Origin: an uncultured Hungatella sp.
GTDB lineage: Bacteria > Bacillota > Clostridia > Lachnospirales > Lachnospiraceae
Direction of reading: 5' to 3'
DNA length: 48,078 bases
Assembly (NCBI GenBank): GCA_949879025.1
Contig: CATLBO010000011.1
Location: 1-48,078, forward strand
How positions within the stretch are numbered: the stretch's first letter is position 1; the number at the start of each line of letters is the position of its first letter. Both the position numbers and the translations under genes were made by a program. Shown piece after piece: positions 1 to 6,897 of the stretch. Under the pieces are notes generated by a model. That model had not been told where the DNA came from, ran no database searches, and saw only the letters and a program-made list of their open reading frames with translations.

Positions 1-448
1 ATCCTTTTTCATATAACTCCTGCAGCGTGGCTGTGGCCACGCCAGGAAATTTGCCTTCTGACAAGGTATGTGAACCATCGCTTCCCTTGTATGCCACAAT
101 GCCCGCCAAATGTTCTCTGTCCTCCAGAGATTTCCACAGATTCAGGATACTCTCAACAGCGTCATCCACCAAATAGTCATCGGAATCAATGCAGACGAAA
201 AGTTCCGTGTGGCACAGTTTCACTGCACGGTTATGGGCCCTCATTTTTCCGCCGTTTTGCTGTTTATGGTATTCAATAGAAATCTTATCTTCCTCTATCC
301 AGCCTTGCACAAGCTGTTCCGTATTGTCTGTGGAACCGTCATCTATAATCAGCCAGAGAAAGTTTTTATCGGTTTGGCGGCATAGTGCCTCATAAGCCTG
401 AGGAAGCCTGTACGCCCGATTATAAGTAGGAGTAAAAACCGTAAGCAT
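1..448 (-). CDS. Family 2 glycosyltransferase, C-terminus beyond left edge
   Basis: The gene starts at an ATG at 446-448 and runs leftward off the window, so only about 149 N-terminal residues are visible. They form the start of a GT-A family 2 domain: a beta-strand plus TPTYNR opening, then IIDDGSTDNT (the first nucleotide-binding Asp pair), then NGGK, then CIDSDD, the usual DXD-type position. An AAAGGA ribosome binding site lies about 7 bases upstream of the ATG. It is the last visible gene of a minus-strand run of three glycosyltransferases, 23 bases after the GT32 gene, so the three are probably co-transcribed. The family transfers sugars from nucleotide donors onto a lipid-linked or protein acceptor at the cytoplasmic face. 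Donor and acceptor cannot be told from sequence. Confidence 0.85.
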   Translation of the reverse strand, partial: MLTVFTPTYNRAYRLPQAYEALCRQTDKNFLWLIIDDGSTDNTEQLVQGWIEEDKISIEYHKQQNGGKMRAHNRAVKLCHTELFVCIDSDDYLVDDAVESILNLWKSLEDREHLAGIVAYKGSDGSHTLSEGKFPGVATATLQELYEKG

Positions 449-471
449 ATTTCATATCCTTTCGCAGCAAA

Positions 472-1209
472 TCAGTCCTTCTTTTTAGGCCGCCTGAATA
501 GAAAATCCCTGACAGCTACCAGCTTGAAAAAAATGTCAGAGCCTACAATCCGTCTGATTTTCAGCAGGATTTTCTGCCGGGGTCCCTGCCAGGAGGCATT
601 AAACCAATGAATACTATAGGTAGAGTCGGTAACATGCAGCTTTCCGGTGAAGAAATCCTTAGGACAAAAATATTCCGTAGGATAAATCGTGATATCGGTA
701 ACAACCTGTTTCTGATTATTTTGCTTTAAGCCGTATTTCAGCAGAAACTCTGTATTCATAACCGGGCTGGGGGTCATGTCATAGGAGCCGTCCTCCTTAA
801 GAAACGATAAATTATCATAAATCCCCATTAACTGCTTTAAAGCAGGATGGTGCTTTTCGGCGGCAATCCCTGAACCGGGATTAACGTTCTTCCCGTCTTC
901 AAATCCCATAAAGCCCTTGTTGTCCAATAAATCATCAAGATTTTTTATGAGTTCAACGTCTGTATCCAGGTAAATTCCGCCGTGTTCATAGACAATATCC
1001 AGCCTGGCAAAATCAGGCACAAAGCCCCATTTTTTAGCATTGTAAGCTTCCTGCATATATTGATTTTTGGTAATGTCATAATTTGATTCGTCCCACTGCA
1101 TAATGGTATAGTCAGGGCACATTTTTTTCCAGGATTCAATACAATTCCTGTCTTTTTCAGGAATCGGTTTTCCGCCAAACCAGCAATAGTGAATAATTTT
1201 GGGTATCAT
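472..1209 (-). CDS. GT32-type capsular polysaccharide glycosyltransferase (DXD sugar-binding)
   Basis: This 245-residue protein opens with IPKIIHYCWFGG and has GGIYLDTDVE near residue 95. These are the two hallmarks of the 'glycosyltransferase sugar-binding region containing DXD motif' family (GT32-like, as in capsular and mannosyl transferases). The Asp-Thr-Asp triplet would bind the metal and nucleotide sugar. A basic C-terminal tail (RRPKKKD) could associate with the membrane. AAAGGAG precedes the ATG. It lies 18 bases downstream of the GT2 gene and 23 bases upstream of the next glycosyltransferase, which suggests a shared transcript that builds one repeat unit. The sugar it transfers is unknown. 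The length is normal for the family and nothing looks broken. Confidence 0.85.
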   Translation of the reverse strand: MIPKIIHYCWFGGKPIPEKDRNCIESWKKMCPDYTIMQWDESNYDITKNQYMQEAYNAKKWGFVPDFARLDIVYEHGGIYLDTDVELIKNLDDLLDNKGFMGFEDGKNVNPGSGIAAEKHHPALKQLMGIYDNLSFLKEDGSYDMTPSPVMNTEFLLKYGLKQNNQKQVVTDITIYPTEYFCPKDFFTGKLHVTDSTYSIHWFNASWQGPRQKILLKIRRIVGSDIFFKLVAVRDFLFRRPKKKD

Positions 1210-1227
1210 TCTGTTCTCCTTTGTTTT

Positions 1228-2022
1228 TCAGCTGCGGTTTTTGCTTAAGGCTTCCCGCTTATAAGAATTTTTTCCCGTGATCATATACTGGACTGCCTGA
1301 AAAAAGGATACCTGTTTTTTGTACAGCTTATATTTGCGGACAGCATACTGGGCAATGAGAAGCATGGAATAACGGGAGGTCATTGCCTGAAAGCTGGCGC
1401 CCCGGGAAATAAAAAAGTCTTTATTAAAGCCATTGTACCATGTAGAAGGCTCATAGCGCAGCTGCGCAATTTTTTGAGGAACATAATATATGTTTAATCC
1501 CTGTCTTAAACATTCATAGAGAAATGCGTTTTCTTCTCCCATTCGATACTTTGTTCCGGCTCCGATAAGTTCATTTAACCGAATGCTGCCAATGCTGCTT
1601 CGCTTAAAAGAAATTTCATAGGAAATAATTTTACCGCTTGTAAGATAACGGATTCTTCGGGGAGAGGAATAACAGGGAACCGGATTGATTTCTGACTCTA
1701 CATGGAAAACAATGATGTCATATTCCGGATGTTTTTCATACTCCTTTAAAATGAGTGATTCATAGCCGTCTAAATACTCTACATCATTGTCACAGAATAT
1801 ACAAATATCAGCCTGGGAATGGCTGATGGCCTTGTTGCGGCTTTTGCTCAGTCCCCGCTCCGGGGTTTCAATATAGGTAATGCGCCGGCCGTTTTCTGTG
1901 ATGGTCAGATGGTCTGTTTTATCACATTGGTTAACAATGACGCAGTTTCCTGTTATATTTAAAGAGTCAATATAATGATAATCCTTTAAATGCATAGCTG
2001 ACAATAAAACATCTAAAGTCAT
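1228..2022 (-). CDS. Family 2 glycosyltransferase (surface polysaccharide)
   Basis: This 264-residue protein looks like a family 2 glycosyltransferase of the small cytosolic type. The N-terminus lacks the usual TPTYN string and reads DVLLSAMHLKD. The region around residues 70-85 (ERGLSKSRNKAISHS) and the CIFCDNDVEY motif near residue 95, the DXD-equivalent, are typical of GT2 proteins that act on polysaccharide repeat units. It is the first gene of the minus-strand glycosyltransferase run and follows a good promoter at 2068-2096. A GGAGAA ribosome binding site lies just upstream of the ATG. Together with the divergent flippase, the context points to capsule or other cell-surface glycan synthesis. 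The exact linkage is unknown. Confidence 0.78.
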   Translation of the reverse strand: MTLDVLLSAMHLKDYHYIDSLNITGNCVIVNQCDKTDHLTITENGRRITYIETPERGLSKSRNKAISHSQADICIFCDNDVEYLDGYESLILKEYEKHPEYDIIVFHVESEINPVPCYSSPRRIRYLTSGKIISYEISFKRSSIGSIRLNELIGAGTKYRMGEENAFLYECLRQGLNIYYVPQKIAQLRYEPSTWYNGFNKDFFISRGASFQAMTSRYSMLLIAQYAVRKYKLYKKQVSFFQAVQYMITGKNSYKREALSKNRS

Positions 2023-2067
2023 AATAAGTTCTCCATCTATGGTACTTCTAGTTCTGTTTCGGGTAAT

Positions 2068-2096
2068 ATTATAGTATACTTACAGCGAAAAAGCAA
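2068..2096 (-). promoter_or_regulatory. Sigma-A promoter of the glycosyltransferase run
   Basis: Read on the minus strand, TTGCTT (2091-2096) is followed after 17 bases by a perfect TATAAT (2068-2073). It faces the glycosyltransferase whose ATG is at 2022, giving a leader of about 40 bases. The assignment rests on consensus match only. Confidence 0.65.
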
Positions 2097-2127
2097 ATAG
2101 GTTAACGGTTTTGTAAGAAAAAATCAG

Positions 2128-2157
2128 TTGTGGAGAGTATTGGAATCTGTGTATAAT
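2128..2157 (+). promoter_or_regulatory. Probable sigma-A promoter of the flippase gene
   Basis: TTGTGG at 2128-2133 and TATAAT at 2152-2157 are separated by 18 bases and sit about 30 bases before the flippase ATG. With the opposing promoter at 2068-2096 this makes a compact divergent promoter region. The -35 element is only a moderate match. Confidence 0.5.
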
Positions 2158-2187
2158 GGTTACGAAAAGTGAGGTGAAAGACTGAAC

Positions 2188-3609
2188 ATGAAAGAATTAA
2201 AACGCTTAGTAAAAACGACAGGAGTATATTTTCTGGGCACTGTGGGAACCAAATTGATTTCTTTTCTGCTTCTGCCCTTATATACGGCATATCTGGTACC
2301 CAGCCAGTACGGCCAATACGATGTTAATATTACTTATGCCACCCTGTTTGCATCTGTCTGTTTTCTTGATATTTGGACGGGAATTATGAAATATATGTTT
2401 GAGCGCAAGGAAGACGATCAGCAGCGTCAAGTGGTCTACAGCGGCATTATGATTTTTCTGTCTTCTGCAGTGGCTTATATAATGCTGATGGCGTGTTTCG
2501 GAGCTATCAGGAAGACCGAATACCTGCCTGGGGTTGCAGCATATGGCTTTTTCCTGTGCCTTCAGAATCTGTATGGATATTTGGCCAGGGCATATGGAAA
2601 AAATCTGCTGTTTATTTTTTCGGGAATGATTTCGACGGCTTCCAATGCATTACTTAATATTCTGTTTCTGGTGGTGTGGAGGTGGGACTATAAGGCGCTG
2701 TATGTGGCATATGCCATAGGGATTCTGATCCAGTGTTTTATATTAGAGGCGAAACTGCAGCTGATCAGGCAGTTTAAAAGAAGATACCTTGATAAAGACA
2801 CAATAAAAAGTCTGCTTCGTTTCTCCCTGCCTCTCTGCATTAATTCTCTGTGCTACTGGCTTCTGACTGGTTATAACCGGATCATAATAGAAAGGGAGAT
2901 CGATACTGCCGCCAATGGATACTATGCGGTGGCATCTAAATTCGGCGGGATTCTGCTGCTGGTATCATCCTGTTTCTCCATGGCTTGGCAGGAACTGGCT
3001 TACAGCAAATACGGGAAGGATGAAGACACAGGAAGATTCTATTCCTATGCCACATCAATTTATATAAAAGTTCTTTTCTGCGGTTTTTTCATAATATTGC
3101 CAATGGTTTATATACTTTTCCCCTATCTTGTAGACAAAGGGTATGAAGCGGCGAAACCTATGATCCCAGTTAATATGCTGGCAACGCTGGCCGGTATTTT
3201 GTTTATATTTCTGGCAAATATTATCGGCACTTATAAAAAGAATAACGTTGTATTCCTATCTACCTTGGCGGCAAGCATGGTAAATATGGCAGTGGTGCAT
3301 GCAGCGATTGGACGGATCGGGGCAGAGGCGGCAAATATTGCGCTGCTGGCAGGATATGTAGTGAGCAACGTGATACGGATTTATATAATAGGAAATGAGA
3401 TTGAGTATCATCTGGATTGGAAAATGTTCCGGTACCTTGTGCCATTTACAGGGATTGTGCTGTTGGGATTTTGGAAGGGACAGAAAGAGGATAATCTTGT
3501 TTTGCTTTTCCTTGGACTGATAGTTTGTGTCAGAGTCCTGTGGAAGGATATGGAGCCTGTGCTTTTAAGGGGAAAGGATATTCTCGAAAGGCGGACTTCA
3601 CCAGGATGA
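2188..3609 (+). CDS. Wzx-like polysaccharide repeat-unit flippase
   Basis: This 473-residue, strongly hydrophobic protein has about 12-14 predicted membrane segments and begins KRLVKTTGVYFLGTVGTK, a typical opening of the polysaccharide-biosynthesis (MOP/Wzx, RfbX) superfamily. Members flip undecaprenyl-linked repeat units across the cytoplasmic membrane for polymerisation outside. The loop LVDKGYEAAKPMIPV in the second half is also characteristic. GAGGTG precedes the ATG. It is transcribed divergently from the three glycosyltransferases and is followed by a hairpin, so it is probably monocistronic. Its substrate would be the product of the neighbouring glycosyltransferases, but that link rests on position only. 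Confidence 0.88.
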   Translation: MKELKRLVKTTGVYFLGTVGTKLISFLLLPLYTAYLVPSQYGQYDVNITYATLFASVCFLDIWTGIMKYMFERKEDDQQRQVVYSGIMIFLSSAVAYIMLMACFGAIRKTEYLPGVAAYGFFLCLQNLYGYLARAYGKNLLFIFSGMISTASNALLNILFLVVWRWDYKALYVAYAIGILIQCFILEAKLQLIRQFKRRYLDKDTIKSLLRFSLPLCINSLCYWLLTGYNRIIIEREIDTAANGYYAVASKFGGILLLVSSCFSMAWQELAYSKYGKDEDTGRFYSYATSIYIKVLFCGFFIILPMVYILFPYLVDKGYEAAKPMIPVNMLATLAGILFIFLANIIGTYKKNNVVFLSTLAASMVNMAVVHAAIGRIGAEAANIALLAGYVVSNVIRIYIIGNEIEYHLDWKMFRYLVPFTGIVLLGFWKGQKEDNLVLLFLGLIVCVRVLWKDMEPVLLRGKDILERRTSPG

Positions 3610-3655
3610 AACGATTTCATCTGCAGGCAGCAGATGTTCTGTCATATATACGCAG

Positions 3656-3690
3656 ATTATGAGGCACATGGGAAACATATGCCTCATAAT
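3656..3690. terminator. Hairpin after the flippase gene
   Basis: An 11-base-pair perfect stem (ATTATGAGGCA at 3656-3666 with its complement at 3680-3690) lies 47 bases after the flippase stop. Three further bases can pair inside the loop. There is no long T-run, so termination efficiency is uncertain. Confidence 0.5.
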
Positions 3691-3766
3691 TTATGCTTGT
3701 CTGACGAAATCTCTCTAAAAATCAGTTACGCCAAGACTCCCAGAGCATATTAAGAATTGCCGTATC

Positions 3767-3973
3767 TTAATTCTGTTTATTGCCGTCTTTATACTTTTCG
3801 ATTACAGTACTGCCATCCTTTTTAAACTGCGTAATGGTTCCGTCTGTTATCTTGCTGTCCAATGTGGTACCTGTTTGACTTTGATGGAAGTCCCTGTATG
3901 TGCCTGTTTTATGTTCACCTGTGTCTTCCCAGAAAGTTCCTTTATAAGTAGTGCCGTTGGGCTTTAGATACAT
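3767..3973 (-). CDS. Small orphan ORF, possible gene remnant
   Basis: This 68-codon frame encodes a polar peptide rich in Thr, Gly, Asp and Lys with two similar stretches (NGTTYKGTFWED and DGTITQFKKDG), loosely like MORN or other beta-hairpin repeats. I do not recognise a family. AGAAGG is almost in contact with the ATG, and the frame stays open for 13 codons upstream to a TAA at about 4013-4015, so this may be the tail of a decayed longer gene. A 9-base-pair palindrome (3979-4000) covers the ribosome binding site. It is alone on the minus strand between two plus-strand units. Translation is doubtful. Confidence 0.35.
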   Translation of the reverse strand: MYLKPNGTTYKGTFWEDTGEHKTGTYRDFHQSQTGTTLDSKITDGTITQFKKDGSTVIEKYKDGNKQN

Positions 3974-3978
3974 TCCTT

Positions 3979-4000
3979 CTGTATTTTTCTGAAAATACAG
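3979..4000. repeat. Short perfect palindrome
   Basis: CTGTATTTT and AAAATACAG pair perfectly around a 4-base loop. The element overlaps the putative ribosome binding site of the small minus-strand ORF at 3767-3973. It could be a relic terminator or a translation-blocking hairpin. Apart from this and the direct repeats at 4168-4254, I see nothing in the AT-rich stretch 3974-4282. Confidence 0.4.
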
Positions 4001-4167
4001 AGATATAATTAGTTATAAGAAATTTAATTGCTTTATCGAAAAATATTTCTAAATTGTCAGGAACTGTTTTCAAAAGCTGGGAAATATTTTTGCAAATACA
4101 TGAATAGAGCTACATTTCAGAAGAGAAGCTATTTTATACAATTAATATAATATATTGACTGCATATC

Positions 4168-4254
4168 TATAGTAAACCTGCCTTAAAATTGGACTATTAT
4201 ATAAATCCCATAAATTATATGATGATTTTAAATGGAAAGTATGGTAAACTTGTC
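4168..4254 (+). promoter_or_regulatory. Pair of direct repeats upstream of the LytTR regulator gene
   Basis: TATAGTAAACCTGCC (4168-4182) and TATGGTAAACTTGTC (4240-4254) match at 12 of 15 positions and are 72 bases apart, close to seven helical turns. On the minus strand both contain a GGTTTAC/AGTTTAC core, which resembles the GTT-centred direct-repeat sites bound by LytTR domains. The second copy lies just upstream of the ribosome binding site of the regulator gene. The call as autoregulatory operators is inference. Confidence 0.4.
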
Positions 4255-4282
4255 CTGATTATATACAGCAGGAGGGTAAGTA

Positions 4283-5008
4283 ATGTATCAGATAGCCATC
4301 TGCGATGATGAAATAAAAGAACTGGAGAAAACGGAATTTTATTTAAAGGCTTGGCAGGAAGGGCATAAAGACTGCCATTTTAAAACAAACAAGTTTGCAA
4401 ACGCAAAAGAACTGCTGGATGCCATACAAAAGAAAGGATATATGCCGGCGATTTTACTGCTTGATATCTATATGCCTGGAAAATCAGGGATTGCAGCGGC
4501 AAAAGAGCTGCGTCAGATGGGGGTGGACAGCAGGATCATTTTTCTTACTACATCCAAGGAACATGCTCTGGAGGCTTTCGGGGTGAATGCCGATCAGTAT
4601 CTGGTAAAGCCTGTTGCCAGAGAGGAGCTGTTTTCGGTACTGGACAGACTGCTGGAAGGGATGGAAAGAGATCGGAGACCTTATGTTTTATTCCGCATTA
4701 GCGGCACAGACCGCAGGGTGGCATTCAGGGATATTGTACACTGCGAGGCTCAGGGAAAAAACCAGCAGATGTATTTTGCCGACGGCAGCTGCGGGCAGCT
4801 GCGTATGACTATGACGGACATATTTGAGGCCCTTTCTGCAAGAGAAGAGTTTGTCAGAGTAGGAGTTTCCTATATTGTAAATTTAGAGCATATCAACAGT
4901 TTAAACGGGCAGGAGATCTGCCTGGACACAGGGAGAAATATTTATCTTCCCAGAGGGGCTTATCAGCCTTTGCGGGAAAAATATTTTTCATTTTACTGTG
5001 AGGAGTGA
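4283..5008 (+). CDS. LytTR-family response regulator (AgrA/LytR-like)
   Basis: This 241-residue protein has a receiver domain at residues 1-120 and a LytTR DNA-binding domain at about 135-240. The receiver shows the acidic pair D8/D9, phosphoacceptor D61 in LLLDIYMPG, the Thr-Thr pair near residue 89 and K109 in YLVKP, so it should be phosphorylatable. The LytTR part has the usual EAQGKNQQMYF and HINSL stretches. AGGAGG lies 7 bases before the ATG. The gene is followed, through a 15-codon ORF, by a GHKL kinase, its obvious partner. Such pairs control peptide-induced or cell-envelope genes in Firmicutes. Target genes are unknown, and no AgrB/AgrD-like gene is visible nearby. Confidence 0.92.
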   Translation: MYQIAICDDEIKELEKTEFYLKAWQEGHKDCHFKTNKFANAKELLDAIQKKGYMPAILLLDIYMPGKSGIAAAKELRQMGVDSRIIFLTTSKEHALEAFGVNADQYLVKPVAREELFSVLDRLLEGMERDRRPYVLFRISGTDRRVAFRDIVHCEAQGKNQQMYFADGSCGQLRMTMTDIFEALSAREEFVRVGVSYIVNLEHINSLNGQEICLDTGRNIYLPRGAYQPLREKYFSFYCEE

Positions 5009-5010
5009 CG

Positions 5011-5058
5011 ATGAGACAAAAGATATATAAGTACAGGCAGCAGGAGGCATACCATTGA
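5011..5058 (+). CDS. 15-codon ORF coupling regulator and kinase genes
   Basis: An ATG two bases after the regulator stop opens a 15-residue frame (MRQKIYKYRQQEAYH). Its TGA overlaps the TTG start of the kinase gene (TTGA, 5055-5058). GAGGAG, inside the end of the regulator gene, is placed to serve as its ribosome binding site. The peptide is basic and aromatic with no Cys and no leader-like hydrophobic stretch, so it does not look like an AgrD-type signal. The geometry suggests a translational-coupling cistron. Whether the peptide itself acts is unknown. Confidence 0.4.
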   Translation: MRQKIYKYRQQEAYH

Positions 5059-6347
5059 CTCCTGCGGCAATAGCCATTTTGTATCCTCTTCATGGAGCGG
5101 CTATTATGCTTTTGTGCCGTTCCCGCTTTGGCAGGAGAAAAACATGGACGATCTGTATGAGCGGGGCTTTTCTGCAAGCAGCGCTGGCATTGGGCTTTTA
5201 TGCGTTTGAACAGGGAAAAGTGTGGATATACAGCGTGTTTTCAGCAACATTTCTCATAATGATAGCCGAGTCGTTTTTCCTGTCATCCGAGGATTTTCCC
5301 CAGACTATGTTTATTGCCATGACATATACACAGGCATTTCTGATCATAACATTTTTGTCAGGGGTACTATCCAACTGGATGTTTCATGGAACCATTAAGG
5401 CCGCATCCTGGCTCCGCACGGTTTTTCATATAACAGGACTATGGATATATGGGGCAGCGTTTAAAGAAAAATTTGAGGATATACGCAGGGATGTGGTAAC
5501 AGGCTGGTGGCCCATATGCATTCTTTCTGTTTTATATACGGCTTATGTGATCTATATTACTATGACGGCCCAGGCAGAGTATTTTCACAATACGGATCTG
5601 ATGCCGTTTTTATTTCTGCTGGCCGCTATACTGACCAGCTATGCAGTGATTTTTCATACAATTCATTATATGAGGGAAGCTGCCATTAACAGTCAGATGG
5701 AACAGCACCAGACCATCCTTATTAAGAAGATAGAAATCATGGAGGAGGCAGAGGAAGAAAACCGTCATCTGCGCCATGACTTCAGGCATCACATACGCAG
5801 CATTATGGAATTCGCCAAAAACGGGGAGACAGAACAGATTCTTGCATATCTGGAGGAATACGATACGGAGATAGGGAAAACAGCAAGGAAGAGGCTTTGC
5901 ACCAACTCTGTCATAGACAATGTACTGACTGTCTATGGAAACCAGGCAGAAAAAGAAGGGATTAAAGTAGATTATGCAATAACCACAGATAAAGATGCAG
6001 GAATCAAGTCTGTGGATATGGTGGCCATTCTTGCCAACCTGATGGAAAATGCCATACATGGCTGTTTGGAATCAGGGAAAGAGCAGATGGACATCCGGGT
6101 GCAGATAGGTACAAAAGCGGGGAAATTTTTGATTGTAGTGGACAATACCTGCAAAGACAATATTTATTTTAAGAACGGACTGCCAAAGCGCAAAAAGAGA
6201 AGAGGAATGGGCATTTCCAGTATTTTGAAAAGCGTGGAAAAGTATGGGGGCAATGCGGACTTTAAAACAGAGGAAGGGAGATTTATCAGCAGGATCATTA
6301 TCAGCGAGAAACAGATTTCCGCCCATGCTAACCACTGTATTGATTAG
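5055..6347 (+). CDS. GHKL sensor histidine kinase (AgrC-like, HPK10 type)
   Basis: This 430-residue protein has an N-terminal membrane sensor of about six hydrophobic segments (residues 1-205), a short coiled linker, a phosphoacceptor motif LRHDFRHH with the likely phosphorylated H241, and a GHKL ATPase domain. The ATPase domain has an N-box (ANLMENAIHG) and a glycine motif (GMGISSI). This is the HPK10/AgrC architecture, which senses small ligands or peptides through the membrane and phosphorylates LytTR regulators. The TTG start at 5055 is chosen because CAGGAGG at 5041-5047 is 7 bases upstream and because it overlaps the stop of the small ORF before it. Its partner is the regulator at 4283-5008. 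Confidence 0.88.
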   Translation: MTPAAIAILYPLHGAAIMLLCRSRFGRRKTWTICMSGAFLQAALALGFYAFEQGKVWIYSVFSATFLIMIAESFFLSSEDFPQTMFIAMTYTQAFLIITFLSGVLSNWMFHGTIKAASWLRTVFHITGLWIYGAAFKEKFEDIRRDVVTGWWPICILSVLYTAYVIYITMTAQAEYFHNTDLMPFLFLLAAILTSYAVIFHTIHYMREAAINSQMEQHQTILIKKIEIMEEAEEENRHLRHDFRHHIRSIMEFAKNGETEQILAYLEEYDTEIGKTARKRLCTNSVIDNVLTVYGNQAEKEGIKVDYAITTDKDAGIKSVDMVAILANLMENAIHGCLESGKEQMDIRVQIGTKAGKFLIVVDNTCKDNIYFKNGLPKRKKRRGMGISSILKSVEKYGGNADFKTEEGRFISRIIISEKQISAHANHCID

Positions 6348-6408
6348 CATGAAGTGTGCATGCAGCAGCAGGTTTAGGGAATAGGAGAAGAACAGGCTGT
6401 ACAGGTGC

Positions 6409-6437
6409 TTGACTTTGTATTTTTATCCGGTTATTAT
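6409..6437 (+). promoter_or_regulatory. Sigma-A promoter for gtrA-yfhO-argH
   Basis: TTGACT (6409-6414), a 17-base spacer and TATTAT (6432-6437) give a near-consensus promoter. Its expected start point, near 6444, lies between the possible GTG at 6405 and the ATG at 6471. This supports the later start for the GtrA protein. Confidence 0.65.
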
Positions 6438-6470
6438 AGTAGAAGCACATCAAGATACAGGAGCAAGAAT

Positions 6471-6896
6471 ATGATTTCTTCCATATGGAGTAAACTGAGC
6501 AATCGAGAAAGCGTGACTTATATCATCTGCGGGGTTCTGACCACGGCAGTGGACTGGATTACCCACAGGATTTTGTGGCATATGGGGGCGGAGTATCAGG
6601 TGTCTACAGCAGTAAGCTGGGCGGCGGCAGTGTTGTTTGCCTTTATAAGCAATAAGTTTTGGGTATTTCAAAGCTTTGAGACAGAGCTGAAGCGTTTGTG
6701 GAAAGAGTTTGTTTCTTTTGCGGCATGCAGAATTGCAACGTTTGCCATCACCATGGCAGGCATGGTGGTCATGGTGGGGATGCTGCACTGGAACGAGTTT
6801 TTAGGGAAACTTGTGGTGTCTGCGGCATCTATGGTATTGAATTATATTCCCAGCAAACTGTTTATATTTAAAAAGACAGGGGATGGGAGAAGCTGA
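6471..6896 (+). CDS. GtrA-family membrane protein
   Basis: This 141-residue protein has four hydrophobic segments and the family pattern YIICGVLTTAVDW near the N-terminus and FISNKFWVF in the middle. GtrA/GtcA proteins help move undecaprenyl-phosphate-linked sugars across the membrane for glycosylation of surface polymers. The ATG at 6471 is preferred because an AGGAG lies 7 bases before it, whereas a longer frame from GTG 6405 would begin ahead of the promoter at 6409-6437. The stop is one base before the YfhO start, so the two are tightly coupled. In Bacillus, GtcA-like and YfhO proteins act with a CsbB-type family 2 transferase. No such gene is in this operon. Confidence 0.88.
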   Translation: MISSIWSKLSNRESVTYIICGVLTTAVDWITHRILWHMGAEYQVSTAVSWAAAVLFAFISNKFWVFQSFETELKRLWKEFVSFAACRIATFAITMAGMVVMVGMLHWNEFLGKLVVSAASMVLNYIPSKLFIFKKTGDGRS

Positions 6897-6897
6897 T

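Noticed and set aside
5011..5058. The 15-codon ORF as an AgrD-like autoinducer precursor
   Set aside because: No Cys, no amphipathic leader, no acidic tail, and no AgrB-like processing gene nearby.
6405..6470. GTG start at 6405 giving a longer GtrA protein
   Set aside because: The codon precedes the promoter at 6409-6437 and has no ribosome binding site; ATG 6471 has AGGAG at proper spacing.
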